Shown: positions 26,411-33,990 of the stretch, one piece after another
How the letters are laid out: each line of letters begins with the position of its first letter
Numbering within the stretch: the stretch's first letter is position 1
Assembly: GCF_014490555.1 (NCBI RefSeq)
Contig: NZ_CP061032.1
Coordinates: forward strand, 1,488,001 to 1,552,000
Direction of reading: 5' to 3'
Source: Corynebacterium lujinxingii
GTDB taxonomy: Bacteria; Actinomycetota; Actinomycetes; Mycobacteriales; Mycobacteriaceae
Length of the DNA stretch: 64,000 bases
Notes under the pieces: generated by a model
Databases searched by the model: none
Told to the model about the DNA's origin: nothing
The model's input: only the letters and a program-made list of their open reading frames with translations
Made by a program: the position numbers and the translations under genes

Positions 26411-26777
26411 CTTCCACCCCCGGAAAACGCCGGATGATGCAGTCTTCGCCATCGATGACGCACTCCACGACATCGAAGCGGATCTCCCGGTACCCCAACT
26501 CCGGATGCTTCTCCAGCCACTGCGCGGCGCAGCGTCGCATCGTCTGAAACTTCTTCGCCGTAACCGCCTCCGCGGCGCCGAATCCGCCACCGCGACGCGA
26601 CTTCACCTCGACGAACACAATCGTGCCGTCGCAGCCTTCAACCACCGCATCGATCTCCCCCGAGATCATCCGCTGGCGCTGGCCTAACAGCGTGTACCCC
26701 TCCTCGAGATACCACTTCACCGCGGCGCGTTCCCCCGCAAGGCCCAGCTCGTGCTGGGCTGCGTAATCCGTGTGCAT
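26397..26777 (-). CDS. YraN family (UPF0102) nuclease-fold protein
   Basis: Small protein with a restriction-endonuclease-like core, 126 residues: GLAGERAAVKWYLEEGY at the N-terminus, then GEIDAVV and FVEVKSRRGGGFG, the D-ExK-type active site pattern. Its biochemical role is not established. First gene of the yraN-comM-dprA operon; GGGGGAG lies 3 nt before the ATG and AATAAT (minus strand, about 26793) is a promoter -10 candidate. Confidence 0.9.
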   Translation of the reverse strand: MHTDYAAQHELGLAGERAAVKWYLEEGYTLLGQRQRMISGEIDAVVEGCDGTIVFVEVKSRRGGGFGAAEAVTAKKFQTMRRCAAQWLEKHPELGYREIRFDVVECVIDGEDCIIRRFPGVEDAAC

Positions 26778-26849
26778 GTACTCCCCCTGTCATTATTCGG
26801 ACCAAAGTGTTGGTGCCTATTTAGACGGGGAAAGTACGCCTTTGGTTCC

Positions 26850-27155
26850 CTACTCGGGGAAGGTCAACTCAGGTTTGTCCAACTCTTCGATGTTGACGTC
26901 CTTGTACGTGATCACGCGCACGTAGCGCACGAAGCGCACCGCACGGTACATGTCCCACACCCACGCGTCCGACATCAACACCTCGTAGTAGACGTCGCCG
27001 CCGTCGGTGTGCGGGATGAGTTTCACCGCGTTGGCCAGGTAGAAGCGGCGGTCGGTCTCCACGACGTAGGAGAACTGGCTGGCCACGTCGCGGTACTCGC
27101 GGTACAGGGAGAGTTCGACTTCTGCCTCGTAATTGTCAAGATCCTCGGCGCTCAT
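26850..27155 (-). CDS. DUF2469 family protein
   Basis: Conserved actinobacterial protein of unknown function, 101 residues, highly acidic (SAEDLDNYEAEVELSLYREY at the N-terminus), with a Tyr/Arg/Trp-rich centre (DAWVWDMYRAVRFVRYVRV). It overlaps the rnhB stop by 4 bp (ATGA), so it is translationally coupled to rnhB, and it forms the 3' end of lepB-rnhB-DUF2469. Confidence 0.92.
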   Translation of the reverse strand: MSAEDLDNYEAEVELSLYREYRDVASQFSYVVETDRRFYLANAVKLIPHTDGGDVYYEVLMSDAWVWDMYRAVRFVRYVRVITYKDVNIEELDKPELTFPE

Positions 27156-27802
27156 GCACGACCCCTTAACTCAGTGTGGAACCTGTCAGCATCCCTGACG
27201 TTCGAATAACTATAACGGTGTTCCCTACTTGCCCCGTGGCGGCGCACCGCGTCCATGTGCACCTTCGTGGAATAGCCCTTGTGGCCTTCCAGGCCGTAGA
27301 CCGGATACTCGGAAGCCATCTCGGTGACCAACCGGTCCCGGCTCACCTTCGCCAGCACACTGGCGGCCGCGATACAGCGCGCCGTGTAGTCGCCGCCGAC
27401 AATCGGCAGTTGCGGCGCGCGCAGCCCCGGCACCCGAAACGCGTCGACAAGCACGTACCCCGGATCCACGCCCAAACCAGCGACGGCCCTGCGGGCGCCA
27501 TCGAGGTTGGCGTGTTGGATGCCCCGGCGGTCGATCACCGCCGCCGGGACGTGGATGACGTCGTAGGCGATCGCAGCGGTGCGGATGTCGTCGTAAAGCA
27601 CCTCACGCTTTTTGGCGCTGAGTTTCTTGGAATCGGTCAGCCCGTCCAGCGCGGCGATCGGCTCCGGCGGCAGGACGCACGCCGCGATGGTGACGGGACC
27701 GAAACAGGCGCCGCGCCCGGCCTCGTCGATACCCGCGACGGGACCCAGTCCCGCCTTTTCCAGCGCGACTTCGTAGGTGCGCAGCTGTTTGAGTCGGCGC
27801 AC
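27152..27802 (-). CDS. rnhB: ribonuclease HII
   Basis: Removes ribonucleotides from DNA:RNA hybrids. 216 residues from the GTG at 27800-27802, which is 4 nt after the lepB stop. Catalytic acidic residues are visible in GIDEAGRGACFGP and SKKLSAKKR, with VLVDAFRVPG and DRLVTEMASEYPVYG downstream. A longer in-frame start at 27835 would extend into lepB and is less likely. Confidence 0.95.
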   Translation of the reverse strand: MRRLKQLRTYEVALEKAGLGPVAGIDEAGRGACFGPVTIAACVLPPEPIAALDGLTDSKKLSAKKREVLYDDIRTAAIAYDVIHVPAAVIDRRGIQHANLDGARRAVAGLGVDPGYVLVDAFRVPGLRAPQLPIVGGDYTARCIAAASVLAKVSRDRLVTEMASEYPVYGLEGHKGYSTKVHMDAVRRHGASREHRYSYSNVRDADRFHTELRGRA

Positions 27803-27806
27803 TGCC

Positions 27807-28622
27807 CTACTGCTGGATGTCCGGGTCAGACACACCCTGGATGCGGCTGAGCGGGAAGACCACCGACTGCACCTTGCCGCGGATATTCTCCTCCGGAATC
27901 GTGCCCTGGTACTGATCCCCCAGGTGGTAGCGCGAATCCAGCGAATTGGTGCGGTTGTCGCCCATCATGAAGTAGTTGCCCTCCGGCACCGTCACCGGAC
28001 CGAAGTACGGCCCGCCGCAGGCGTCGGAGCCGTTCGAGGGATCCACCGGGTAGAAATTGGGCTGCAGCGTGTACGACTGGTCGATCGGCTCGCCGTCCAC
28101 CATCACCGCAGGGTCACCCTCCTGGCAAGACACCGTCTGGCCGCCGGTAGCAATGATGCGTTTGACCAGCGTGTTCTCATCCTTGGGCACGAGGCCGACC
28201 CAGGAGCCGACCTCCTGCATGCCGCGGATCACCGGGTTGGAGGAACGGTTCGAGGAAAAACCTGTGTTCCACGAATCAGTACCGGCAAACACGATGACAT
28301 CGCCCGGCTCCGGGTCAGAGAAGTAGTAACTGACCTTCTCCACAAAAATGCGGTCGCCCGAGCCGTCCTCGCCGTGCAAGGTCGGTTCCATCGACGCGGA
28401 CGGGATGACGTAAAGCCGGCCGATGAAGGTCTGCAGCACGAACATGATGACGAGCGTGAGCGCCACCACCACCGGAATCTCGATGTACCAGGGCAGGTCT
28501 TTCTTCTCCGCCTGCTTGTCTTCCACCGGCGCCACCTCGTAGGCCTCATCCCCGGTGGTGTAGGGGTTGTGCGGCTTGGGGTTCTGCGGCTGCCCGTTCG
28601 CGGGCACGTTCGTGTTGGTCAC
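27807..28622 (-). CDS. lepB: signal peptidase I
   Basis: Membrane protease that cleaves Sec and Tat signal peptides. One N-terminal helix (VVVALTLVIMFVLQTFI, about 51-67) follows a 50-residue cytoplasmic segment. Catalytic Ser77 lies in PSASMEP and Lys154 in LVKRIIATGG; MMGDNRTNSLDSR is the conserved C-terminal box. I prefer the GTG at 28622 (271 residues) because TAACGT (minus strand, 28630-28635) ends 7 nt upstream; an in-frame GTG at 28652 would add ten residues and has no spaced RBS. Leads the lepB-rnhB-DUF2469 operon. Confidence 0.93.
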   Translation of the reverse strand: MTNTNVPANGQPQNPKPHNPYTTGDEAYEVAPVEDKQAEKKDLPWYIEIPVVVALTLVIMFVLQTFIGRLYVIPSASMEPTLHGEDGSGDRIFVEKVSYYFSDPEPGDVIVFAGTDSWNTGFSSNRSSNPVIRGMQEVGSWVGLVPKDENTLVKRIIATGGQTVSCQEGDPAVMVDGEPIDQSYTLQPNFYPVDPSNGSDACGGPYFGPVTVPEGNYFMMGDNRTNSLDSRYHLGDQYQGTIPEENIRGKVQSVVFPLSRIQGVSDPDIQQ

Positions 28623-28666
28623 CCGGCATACGTTAGCACCGCGGGCCGACACTTCCGAGAACGCAA

Positions 28667-28700
28667 CGTGCCCCGCCCGAGCGAACTCGGACGGGGCACG
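28667..28700 (-). terminator. terminator after rplS
   Basis: CGTGCCCCG ... CGGGGCACG inverted repeat (28667-28675 with 28692-28700), with inner pairing of CCGAG/CTCGG, about 17 bp beyond the rplS stop. Confidence 0.75.
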
Positions 28701-28716
28701 CGATGCCGGCTAGAAA

Positions 28717-29064
28717 CTAGCGGCGCTCCTTGATGCGGGCAGCCTTGCCGCGCAGGTCGCGCATGTAGTACAGCTTCGCGCGACGGACGTCACCCTTGCG
28801 GACGACCTCGATCTTCTCGATATTCGGGGAGTGCACCGGGAAGGTACGCTCAACGCCAATACCGAAGGAAACCTTGCGGACGGTGAAGGTCTCGCGGATG
28901 CCGCCGCCCTGGCGACGAACGACGAAGCCGGTGAACACCTGGGTACGGGTGACGGAACCCTCGATAACTTTGACGTGCACGTCGAGGGTATCGCCCGGGC
29001 GGAAATCCGGGATATCGTCGCGGAGCTGGCCTGCGTCGACCAGATCAATGATGCCGTTGCTCAT
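28717..29064 (-). CDS. rplS: 50S ribosomal protein L19
   Basis: Large-subunit protein at the 30S interface. 115 residues with the typical FRPGDTLDVHVKVIEG, RTQVFTGFVV and LYYMRDLRGKAARI ending in KERR. Monocistronic: own leader (about 95 nt) and terminator. Confidence 0.98.
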   Translation of the reverse strand: MSNGIIDLVDAGQLRDDIPDFRPGDTLDVHVKVIEGSVTRTQVFTGFVVRRQGGGIRETFTVRKVSFGIGVERTFPVHSPNIEKIEVVRKGDVRRAKLYYMRDLRGKAARIKERR

Positions 29065-29177
29065 GAAAGCAATCCTTTTCGTTTCGGACAGAGGACCCTG
29101 GCGGCTCTTCCCCTTTTGGGGCGCTCGGCCGGTTCGTGTCGGTTACAACAACCTGCAGCATTTTACATACTGCCCGG
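29065..29177 (-). promoter_or_regulatory. rplS leader with hairpin
   Basis: TATGTA (minus strand, 29164-29169) is a -10 candidate, giving a leader of about 95 nt. It contains the hairpin CCCC-AAAA-GGGG-type stem at 29110-29121 (12 nt) and an AAAAGGA RBS. L19 leaders are regulatory in some phyla; here that is only a possibility. Confidence 0.3.
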
Positions 29178-31466
29178 TCACTTCCCAAATCCCGCACGCT
29201 TCAACGCATCCGCCATCGAGCCTGACGCTTGACGACGATCCCCGCCACGGCCACCACCCCGCTTCTGGTGTTGCTTCCGGTTCTGCCCGCCACGCTGCTT
29301 GGGTGAGTTGGGCTGGCCGGGTTCGTCGTCAAGCCTCAAACTCAACCCGATGCGGTTGCGCGCGACATCGACGTCCATCACCTTGACCTTGACCACCTCG
29401 CCGGAACGGACCACCTCGTGGGGGTCGGAGACGAACTTGTGGCTCATGGCGGACACGTGCACGAGGCCGTCCTGGTGCACGCCCACGTCCACGAATGCGC
29501 CGAAGGCGGCGACGTTGGTCACCGTGCCCTCGAGAATCATGCCGGGTTTGAGGTCCTTGACCTCGTTGACACCTTCTTTGAACTCGGCGGTTTTGAACTC
29601 CGGACGCGGGTCGCGGCCCGGCTTGTCCAACTCGGCCAGGATGTCGGTCACCGTGGGCACGCCGAACGTGTCGTCGGCGAAGTCGGCGGGTGTCAGCTTG
29701 GTCAGCACCGCCGTGTTGCCGATGAGCTGCTCGGTGCTCAAGCCAGTGGACTGCGCGACGCGTTCGACCACCGGGTACGCCTCTGGGTGCACCGCGGAGC
29801 CGTCGAGCGGGTTCTTCCCACCTTGGATGCGCAGGAAGCCCGCGGCCTGCTCGAACGCCTTCGGGCCCAAACGCGGCACCTTGCCCAACTCCTTGCGAGT
29901 GGTGAAGCTGCCGTGCTCATCGCGGTAAGCCACGATGTTCTTCGCCACCGTGCCGGAAAGCCCAGCGACTCGCTCCAGCAACGGCGCCGAAGCGGTGTTG
30001 ACGTCCACACCGACGGAGTTCACCGCATCTTCCACCACAGCATCGAGCGTCTGCGCGAGCGCGGTCTGGTTCACGTCGTGCTGGTACTGGCCGACACCGA
30101 TGGATTTCGGGTCCACCTTGACCAGCTCCGCAAGCGGGTCCTGGAGGCGGCGCGCAATCGACACCGCAGAGCGCAGCGAGACGTCCATATCCGGAAACTC
30201 CTCGGCCGCGATCGGGCTTGCGGAGTACACCGACGCACCGGACTCGGACACCACCACCGGCGTCGGGCGTTTGCCCCCAGCCTGGGCGATGAGGTCCGCG
30301 ACCTCGCCGGCGAGCTTCTCCGACTCGCGCGACGCCGTGCCGTTGCCCACAGCGATCAATTCCACCCCGTGCTGAGCGGCAAGCGACGCGAGTTCGGCCC
30401 GCGAGGCGTCCCACCGGTTTTGCGGCTGGTGCGGGTAGACGATGGTGGTGGCCAGCACCTTGCCGGTGCCATCGACAACCGCGCACTTGACTCCGTTGCG
30501 GTAGCCCGGATCGAGCGCGAGCGTGGAGCGCTGGCCTGCGGGGGCTGCGAGCAGCACGTCGCGCAGGTTCGTCTTGAACACCTCGAGCGCGCCGGCCTCC
30601 GCCTTCTCCTTCAGACGCATACGTGTATCCAGGTTCGCTGACACCTGCAGCTTCGTGCGCCACCCCCACTGCACCGCCTTGGCCAACCAGGCCGAATCCT
30701 TCACGGGTAGATCGAATCGCTCGGCGATCATGCCTTCGTAGACGGCCTCGTCGCCCGCATCGAGGTCGAGCGTGAGCACGCCCTCGTTCTCCCCGCGAAA
30801 CAGCGCCAGAATACGGTGGCTGGGCAGTTTGTCGAAGGACTCGGCAAACTCGAAGTAGTCGGCGAATTTCGCACCCTCTTGCTCCTTGCCCTCCACAACA
30901 CCGGCACGCATGGTGCCTTGCTCAAACACCCGGTCGCGCACGGCACCGACCAAGTCGGCGTCGGTGGCGAAGCGGTCCACCAAAATCGCACGCGCCCCGT
31001 CGAGCGCCGCCTTCGCGTCCGGGAAGCCCTCAGAGGTGAATCGCTCGGCGAGAGTTTCGGGGGCGGCGGCGGGGTCGTCGATAAGCAGCTGCGTGAGATC
31101 TTCCAGCCCAGCCTCGCGCGCGATGTCCGCCTTTGTCTTGCGGCGCTTCTTGTACGGCAGGTAGAGGTCCTCCACGCGCGCCTTGGTGTCGGCGGCGAGG
31201 ATCTCGCGCTTCAGATCGTCGGTAAGTTTGCCCTGCTCCTCAATGCTTTCCAGCACGGCTTGCTTGCGCTCGGCGAGTTCAACGAGGTAGGTGTTGCGCT
31301 CCTCAATGTGGCGCAGCTGCGCGTCGTCGAGGCCGCCCGTCACCTCCTTGCGGTAACGGGCGATGAACGGGACGGTGTTGCCTTCGGCGAGCAGTTTGAG
31401 CGCCTGCTCGACCTGGTTGTCCCGGATATTGAGTTCGTTCGCGACGGTGGCTGCGATTGATGTCAT
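29178..31466 (-). CDS. tex: Tex family S1 RNA-binding transcription accessory protein
   Basis: Bacterial Spt6-like nucleic-acid-binding protein. 762 residues: N-terminal helical Tex domain, YqgF/RNase-H-like domain (TLALDPGYRNGVKCAVVDGTG split, near 325-345), helix-hairpin-helix repeats (NTASAPLLERVAGLSGTVA and VPRLGPKAFEQAAGFLR), and a C-terminal S1 domain (LEGTVTNVAAFGAFVDVGVH). It ends with a Gly/Arg/Gln-rich tail. The ATG overlaps the trmD stop by 4 bp. Two dispersed motif copies in opposite orientation (29227 and 29323) lie at its 3' end. Confidence 0.96.
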   Translation of the reverse strand: MTSIAATVANELNIRDNQVEQALKLLAEGNTVPFIARYRKEVTGGLDDAQLRHIEERNTYLVELAERKQAVLESIEEQGKLTDDLKREILAADTKARVEDLYLPYKKRRKTKADIAREAGLEDLTQLLIDDPAAAPETLAERFTSEGFPDAKAALDGARAILVDRFATDADLVGAVRDRVFEQGTMRAGVVEGKEQEGAKFADYFEFAESFDKLPSHRILALFRGENEGVLTLDLDAGDEAVYEGMIAERFDLPVKDSAWLAKAVQWGWRTKLQVSANLDTRMRLKEKAEAGALEVFKTNLRDVLLAAPAGQRSTLALDPGYRNGVKCAVVDGTGKVLATTIVYPHQPQNRWDASRAELASLAAQHGVELIAVGNGTASRESEKLAGEVADLIAQAGGKRPTPVVVSESGASVYSASPIAAEEFPDMDVSLRSAVSIARRLQDPLAELVKVDPKSIGVGQYQHDVNQTALAQTLDAVVEDAVNSVGVDVNTASAPLLERVAGLSGTVAKNIVAYRDEHGSFTTRKELGKVPRLGPKAFEQAAGFLRIQGGKNPLDGSAVHPEAYPVVERVAQSTGLSTEQLIGNTAVLTKLTPADFADDTFGVPTVTDILAELDKPGRDPRPEFKTAEFKEGVNEVKDLKPGMILEGTVTNVAAFGAFVDVGVHQDGLVHVSAMSHKFVSDPHEVVRSGEVVKVKVMDVDVARNRIGLSLRLDDEPGQPNSPKQRGGQNRKQHQKRGGGRGGDRRQASGSMADALKRAGFGK

Positions 31467-32551
31467 TCCGGCGATTCTAGTCGCGCGAAATTCCCTAGGG
31501 TGTCGCCGCCTTCATAGGCGCCGACGGCGTTTGCGACAACCCGCGTCGCCTCGTCTAACGCCAGCGCCGTCCTGCCACGAACCGTGAGCGTTGCACCGTC
31601 CCGCTCGATACGGTCCGCGCGGTAACCGGCCTTCTTCAACGCGCGCCGCACTTGCTTGGCGACGACACGCTTGTCCCCCACATCCACCCTCGTTTCCACC
31701 TCGCGCGCATCGAGCATGAACCGGTCGTCGTCGCTAAGCGCCGCTCGCTCGAGCAGATCCGGTCGGACCGCCCGGGTCCGCTTCAGCGACTGCTCCCGGC
31801 GCCATGCCTCGACCTTTTTGTGGTCGCCGGAGGTGAGCACCGCCGGGGCCTCAAGGCCGCGCCACACCCGGGGCTTCGTGTAACTCGGCCCCTCGAGCAG
31901 CCCGTCGGAGAAACTGTCCTCCTCGTGGCTTTCGGTGTTGCCCAGCACGCCGGGGATAAGCCGCGTGACCGCCTCGGCGATCACCAGCACCGCGACCTCG
32001 CCGCCGATGAGCACGTAGTCGCCGATAGAGACCTCACGCACCCGGTACTTCTTCTCCGCGTCCTCGAACACGCGCTGGTCGATCCCCTCGTAGCGCCCGC
32101 AGGCAAACACGATGTGCTCCTCGCGCGACCACGCCTGGGCGTCTCGCTGAGTAAACGGTGTTCCCGCCGGCGTGGGAACCAGCAACAGCGGCTTGTCGCG
32201 GTCCTCGTCCTGAGCTTCGTACGGACGTGGTGCGACCTGGGCGACGTCGTCGTGGCGCAATCGGTCGTTGCGGTGCGCCTCCGCGCTGTCGAGCTCCGCG
32301 CCTGCGCGCCCCTGGGCGATGTCGTCCAACGCCGGCCCCCACACCTCCGGCTTCATCACCATGCCCGGACCTCCCCCGAGCGGCGGCGCGTCGACCGACT
32401 TGTGATTTCCAGCCGCCCAGTCGCGCAAATCGTGCACGCCCACAGCCAGGATGCCCTGCTCGATCGCCTTGCCCAGCAGCGCGTGGCGCAGCGGATCAAG
32501 GTACTCCGGGAAAATGGTGACGACGTCTAAGCGCAGCTTCGGGCTAGACAT
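31463..32551 (-). CDS. trmD: tRNA (guanine37-N1)-methyltransferase, extended
   Basis: Methylates G37 of tRNAs with G36, preventing frameshifts. The SPOUT knot is intact: FACGRYEGIDQR (149-160) and VSIGDYVLIGGE (174-185), with the N-terminal TIFPEYLDPLRHALLGKAI. The protein is 362 residues, against about 230-275 for typical TrmD. The surplus is an insert of about 40 charged residues (about 76-119) and a C-terminal extension of about 85 residues (275-362) that I do not recognise. The ATG at 32551 overlaps the rimM 3' end by 8 bp. Confidence 0.94.
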   Translation of the reverse strand: MSSPKLRLDVVTIFPEYLDPLRHALLGKAIEQGILAVGVHDLRDWAAGNHKSVDAPPLGGGPGMVMKPEVWGPALDDIAQGRAGAELDSAEAHRNDRLRHDDVAQVAPRPYEAQDEDRDKPLLLVPTPAGTPFTQRDAQAWSREEHIVFACGRYEGIDQRVFEDAEKKYRVREVSIGDYVLIGGEVAVLVIAEAVTRLIPGVLGNTESHEEDSFSDGLLEGPSYTKPRVWRGLEAPAVLTSGDHKKVEAWRREQSLKRTRAVRPDLLERAALSDDDRFMLDAREVETRVDVGDKRVVAKQVRRALKKAGYRADRIERDGATLTVRGRTALALDEATRVVANAVGAYEGGDTLGNFARLESPE

Positions 32552-33044
32552 CAAGCAGCCCCTCCGGCGGGGTGATAGTGAGATACCCCTCGTCCAGATC
32601 AAGATCCGGGACAAAGTCCATCACGAACGGCACGAGCACTTCCTTGCCCCGGTAGTCGATCTCCAGGATCTTCCGGTTCGGCGCATCCATCACGCCGGTG
32701 ACCTTGCCGACCTCGGCGCCGTCGTGGCGCACCAGCAAGCCGATGAGTTCGTGGTTGTAGTACTCGTCAGAATCCTCGTCGCGCTCCAGCGGTGCGGTGA
32801 CAAACTTCATCCCGCGCAAACTGTCCGCGGCAGTGCGGTCTGGGATCTCCTCGAAGCTGACCAGCAGCCGCTTCTGGTGCGGGCGCACCGTCTTCACAGT
32901 CAAGTGCTGTTCCTTGCCCGCTTGGCGGCCGGTGAGCACAGCGCCGACAACAATGTGCTCCTCCGATTCGTCCGCCAGCAACTCGACGGCAACTTCACCT
33001 TTCACACCGTGGGACTTGACCACGCGGCCGATGTTGAGCTCCAT
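32544..33044 (-). CDS. rimM: 16S rRNA processing protein RimM
   Basis: 30S maturation factor binding S19. 166 residues with the N-terminal IGRVVKSHGVKGEVAVE and a C-terminal PRC-barrel (ELIGLLVRHDGAEVGKVTGV). The ATG at 33044 is chosen because the conserved ELNIGRV follows directly. First gene of rimM-trmD-tex; separated from rpsP by a terminator hairpin, so expression of this operon may depend on read-through or its own promoter. Confidence 0.95.
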   Translation of the reverse strand: MELNIGRVVKSHGVKGEVAVELLADESEEHIVVGAVLTGRQAGKEQHLTVKTVRPHQKRLLVSFEEIPDRTAADSLRGMKFVTAPLERDEDSDEYYNHELIGLLVRHDGAEVGKVTGVMDAPNRKILEIDYRGKEVLVPFVMDFVPDLDLDEGYLTITPPEGLLDV

Positions 33045-33087
33045 GGGGAGAAACGGTAGCAGGCTGGGGCCTGTCCGCTCACATGAC

Positions 33088-33120
33088 AAAACCCCGCGCC
33101 GCGAGATGCGGTGCGGGGTG
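33088..33120 (-). terminator. hairpin between rpsP and rimM
   Basis: AACCCCGC (about 33090-33097) pairs with GCGGGG(T) (33113-33119), with inner GCCGC/GCGGT contacts. It lies 21 bp beyond the rpsP stop and could attenuate transcription into rimM. A TCGTCGCTAAGC copy sits immediately beside it at 33121-33132. Confidence 0.65.
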
Positions 33121-33141
33121 TCGTCGCTAAGCGAAGGGCGC

Positions 33142-33648
33142 TTACTCGGCGGAGGTCTCCTCAGACTCAGCCTCAGCGGACTCGCCCTCGGCAGACTCGG
33201 CAGCCTCAGCCTCTTCAGCGGCAGCGGCCTCAGCGGCAGCCTTGGCCTCGGCGTCTTCCTTAGCCTTCTTGCGCTTCTCGGTGATGGCCTCGGCGGTCGG
33301 ACCGTTCTTGGCCTCCTCGAGCGCCTGGTTGAACAGGTCGAGCTTGGACGGCTTCTCCTCAGCGGTCTTGAGGGTACCCTCAGCGCCGTCGAGGCCCTTG
33401 TGCTTCTGCCAGTCGCCGGTCACCTTCAGCAGTGCGAGCACCGGCTCGGTCGGCTGCGCACCGACACCCAGCCAGTACTGAGCGCGCTCGGAATCGATGC
33501 GGATGAGCGACGGCTCTTCCTTCGGGTGGTAGATGCCGATGTTCTCGATGACGGCACCGTCGCGGCGGGTGCGGGCATCAGCGATGACAACACGGTACTG
33601 CGCGTTGCGGATCTTACCGACGCGCTGCAGCTTGATCTTTACAGCCAT
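33142..33648 (-). CDS. rpsP: 30S ribosomal protein S16 with acidic tail
   Basis: Small-subunit assembly protein. Residues 1 to about 85 are the conserved S16 fold (AVKIKLQRVGKIRNAQYRVV, DARTRRDGAVIENIGIYHP). The remaining ~80 residues are a Lys-then-Ala/Glu-rich tail, giving 168 residues; long S16 tails also occur in other corynebacteria. AAAAGGAAG precedes the ATG. A GGTAAAT -10 candidate (minus strand, about 33723-33729) would give a leader of about 70 nt that contains a perfect hairpin. Confidence 0.97.
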   Translation of the reverse strand: MAVKIKLQRVGKIRNAQYRVVIADARTRRDGAVIENIGIYHPKEEPSLIRIDSERAQYWLGVGAQPTEPVLALLKVTGDWQKHKGLDGAEGTLKTAEEKPSKLDLFNQALEEAKNGPTAEAITEKRKKAKEDAEAKAAAEAAAAEEAEAAESAEGESAEAESEETSAE

Positions 33649-33990
33649 GGTGTACTTCCTTTTAGGTCACTGGGCAGTGCAGACACTCGTCGCTTATCGA
33701 CGAGCCGGTTCAACCCTTCTTATTTACCCTGCGCGTGCCTGGCCGGGCGACCTGCCTTGACAGAGCAAGAGCAAGACGGATCCGGCGCGTACGCAGTTAT
33801 GGACTTGTCGTGCCTGGCAACACAATTGCCGGACAACCTGTGACACTTTACGGGGTACAACCGCGGGAAACCAAACCCGCACCCGCGTTTTGCGTTTCGG
33901 CTCAAGCCATTCCAGGCGGTATGGTCTTTACGGTTTTGCGACGCGGGTCGCGGTCAAAAGAAATAGATGTAGTTGGCGAGGTTGGACACG
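33649..33990. promoter_or_regulatory. 342-bp divergent spacer rpsP / acyltransferase
   Basis: No credible gene. Besides the rpsP leader, TATGGT at 33920-33925 with TTCGGC 18 bp upstream is a candidate promoter for the plus-strand acyltransferase, leaving a leader of about 60 nt. Confidence 0.35.
33686..33704 (-). promoter_or_regulatory. hairpin in the predicted rpsP leader
   Basis: Perfect inverted repeat CTCGTCG-CTTAT-CGACGAG (7-bp arms, 5-nt loop), 38 bp upstream of the rpsP ATG. The minus-strand reading contains TCGTCGATAAGC, the dispersed motif, followed by GACGA. It could be an S16 autoregulatory element or simply a member of the dispersed repeat family. Confidence 0.4.

Noticed and set aside
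33797..33843. 14-codon ORF (MDLSCLATQLPDNL) upstream of the acyltransferase
   Set aside because: No RBS, no spacing to a leader promoter, and far from the gene start; chance ORF.
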